NCBI GenBank assembly: GCA_947565265.1
Contig: CANOFK010000083.1
Location: 1 to 6,111 of the forward strand
Origin: an uncultured Clostridia bacterium
GTDB taxonomy: Bacteria > Bacillota > Clostridia > Oscillospirales > Acutalibacteraceae
Direction of reading: 5' to 3'
DNA: 6,111 nt
A model generated the notes under the pieces. It was given only the letters and a program-made list of their open reading frames with translations, was not told the DNA's origin and did no database searches. Both the position numbers and the translations under genes were made by a program. Positions 5,803 to 6,111 of the stretch are shown in pieces. How positions within the stretch are numbered: the first letter of the stretch is position 1; the number at the start of each line of letters is the position of its first letter.

Positions 5803-6111
5803 TCATTCCAGGCCCTCTTGCAGGGCGTTGCGGCTTTTGGCGGAGAGATAGGCGTTGATGAACCCGTCCAGCTCCCCGTCCATCACCGCATTGACATTCC
5901 CGGTTTCAAAGCCGGTGCGGTGGTCCTTGACCATGGTGTAGGGCATAAAGACGTAAGAGCGGATCTGGCTGCCCCAGGTGATCTCCTTCTGCTCGCCCTT
6001 GATGTCGCTGATCTTTTCCAGGTTTTCCCGCTCCTTGATCTCCACCAGCTTGGAGATCAGCATTTTCATGGCCACGTCCCGGTTCTGGTACTGGCTGCGC
6101 TCTACCTGGCA
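5803..6111 (-). CDS. prfB: Peptide chain release factor 2, C-terminal part
   Basis: The frame is open to the right edge, giving the last 102 residues of RF2 from [18 protein letters not shown] onward. RF2 recognises UAA and UGA stop codons on the ribosome and triggers peptide release. The visible part matches the conserved end of the family: [19 protein letters not shown], then [31 protein letters not shown] and [14 protein letters not shown]. The GGQ catalytic loop and the anticodon-like tripeptide lie upstream outside the window, as does any programmed frameshift site. A GTG at 6075 could look like a start for a shorter frame, but homology continues through it to the edge, so it is an internal Val codon. 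RF1 is excluded by the KDHRTG...DGFI pattern typical of RF2. The gene ends in TGA, itself an RF2 codon. It is first in a likely prfB-amidase-GNAT transcription unit. Confidence 0.97.
   Translation of the reverse strand, partial: CQVERSQYQNRDVAMKMLISKLVEIKERENLEKISDIKGEQKEITWGSQIRSYVFMPYTMVKDHRTGFETGNVNAVMDGELDGFINAYLSAKSRNALQEGLE

Overview
The window looks like chromosomal DNA of a GC-rich, Gram-positive gut-type Clostridia member (Oscillospiraceae/Ruminococcaceae-like). This is inferred from the Clostridia-like protein sequences, strong AAGGAG-type ribosome binding sites, an S-layer-homology (SLH) amidase and very high third-position GC. No species can be named from sequence alone. Every gene I can support lies on the minus strand, so transcription runs from high to low coordinates. 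The long plus-strand open frames are antisense shadows caused by base composition.

Reading in the direction of transcription, the window opens with the C-terminal part of peptide chain release factor 2 (prfB, 6111-5803). It is followed by a secreted SLH-domain N-acetylmuramoyl-L-alanine amidase (5756-4398) and, five bases later, a small GNAT acetyltransferase (4392-3886). The last two are tightly coupled: the acetyltransferase ribosome binding site lies inside the end of the amidase gene. A textbook intrinsic terminator (3870-3835) closes this unit.

A second unit starts at a probable promoter near 3768-3740. It has a roughly 150-nt leader rich in hairpins and encodes an EctB-type 2,4-diaminobutyrate transaminase (3580-2297). 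A 163-bp spacer with strong inverted repeats but no convincing terminator separates this gene from mtaB (2133-832), the tRNA ms2t6A37 methylthiotransferase.

The last gene, running off the left edge, encodes a UMF1/Atg22-like major facilitator transporter (762-1). Its reading frame is interrupted at codon 54 by a TGA where the family normally has tryptophan, so as written it is a nonsense pseudogene, or it carries a single-base error.

The neighbourhood is mostly housekeeping (translation termination, tRNA modification, cell-wall turnover) with an orphan diaminobutyrate transaminase inserted. I see no phage, transposon, CRISPR array, rRNA or tRNA, and no convincing new multi-gene system. The items most worth following are the in-frame TGA in the transporter, the orphan ectB with its structured leader, and the inverted repeats in the two spacers.

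[Form note: the original answer gave no confidence values; those in features were supplied when mending the form, because the schema requires them, and follow the wording of each evidence text.]
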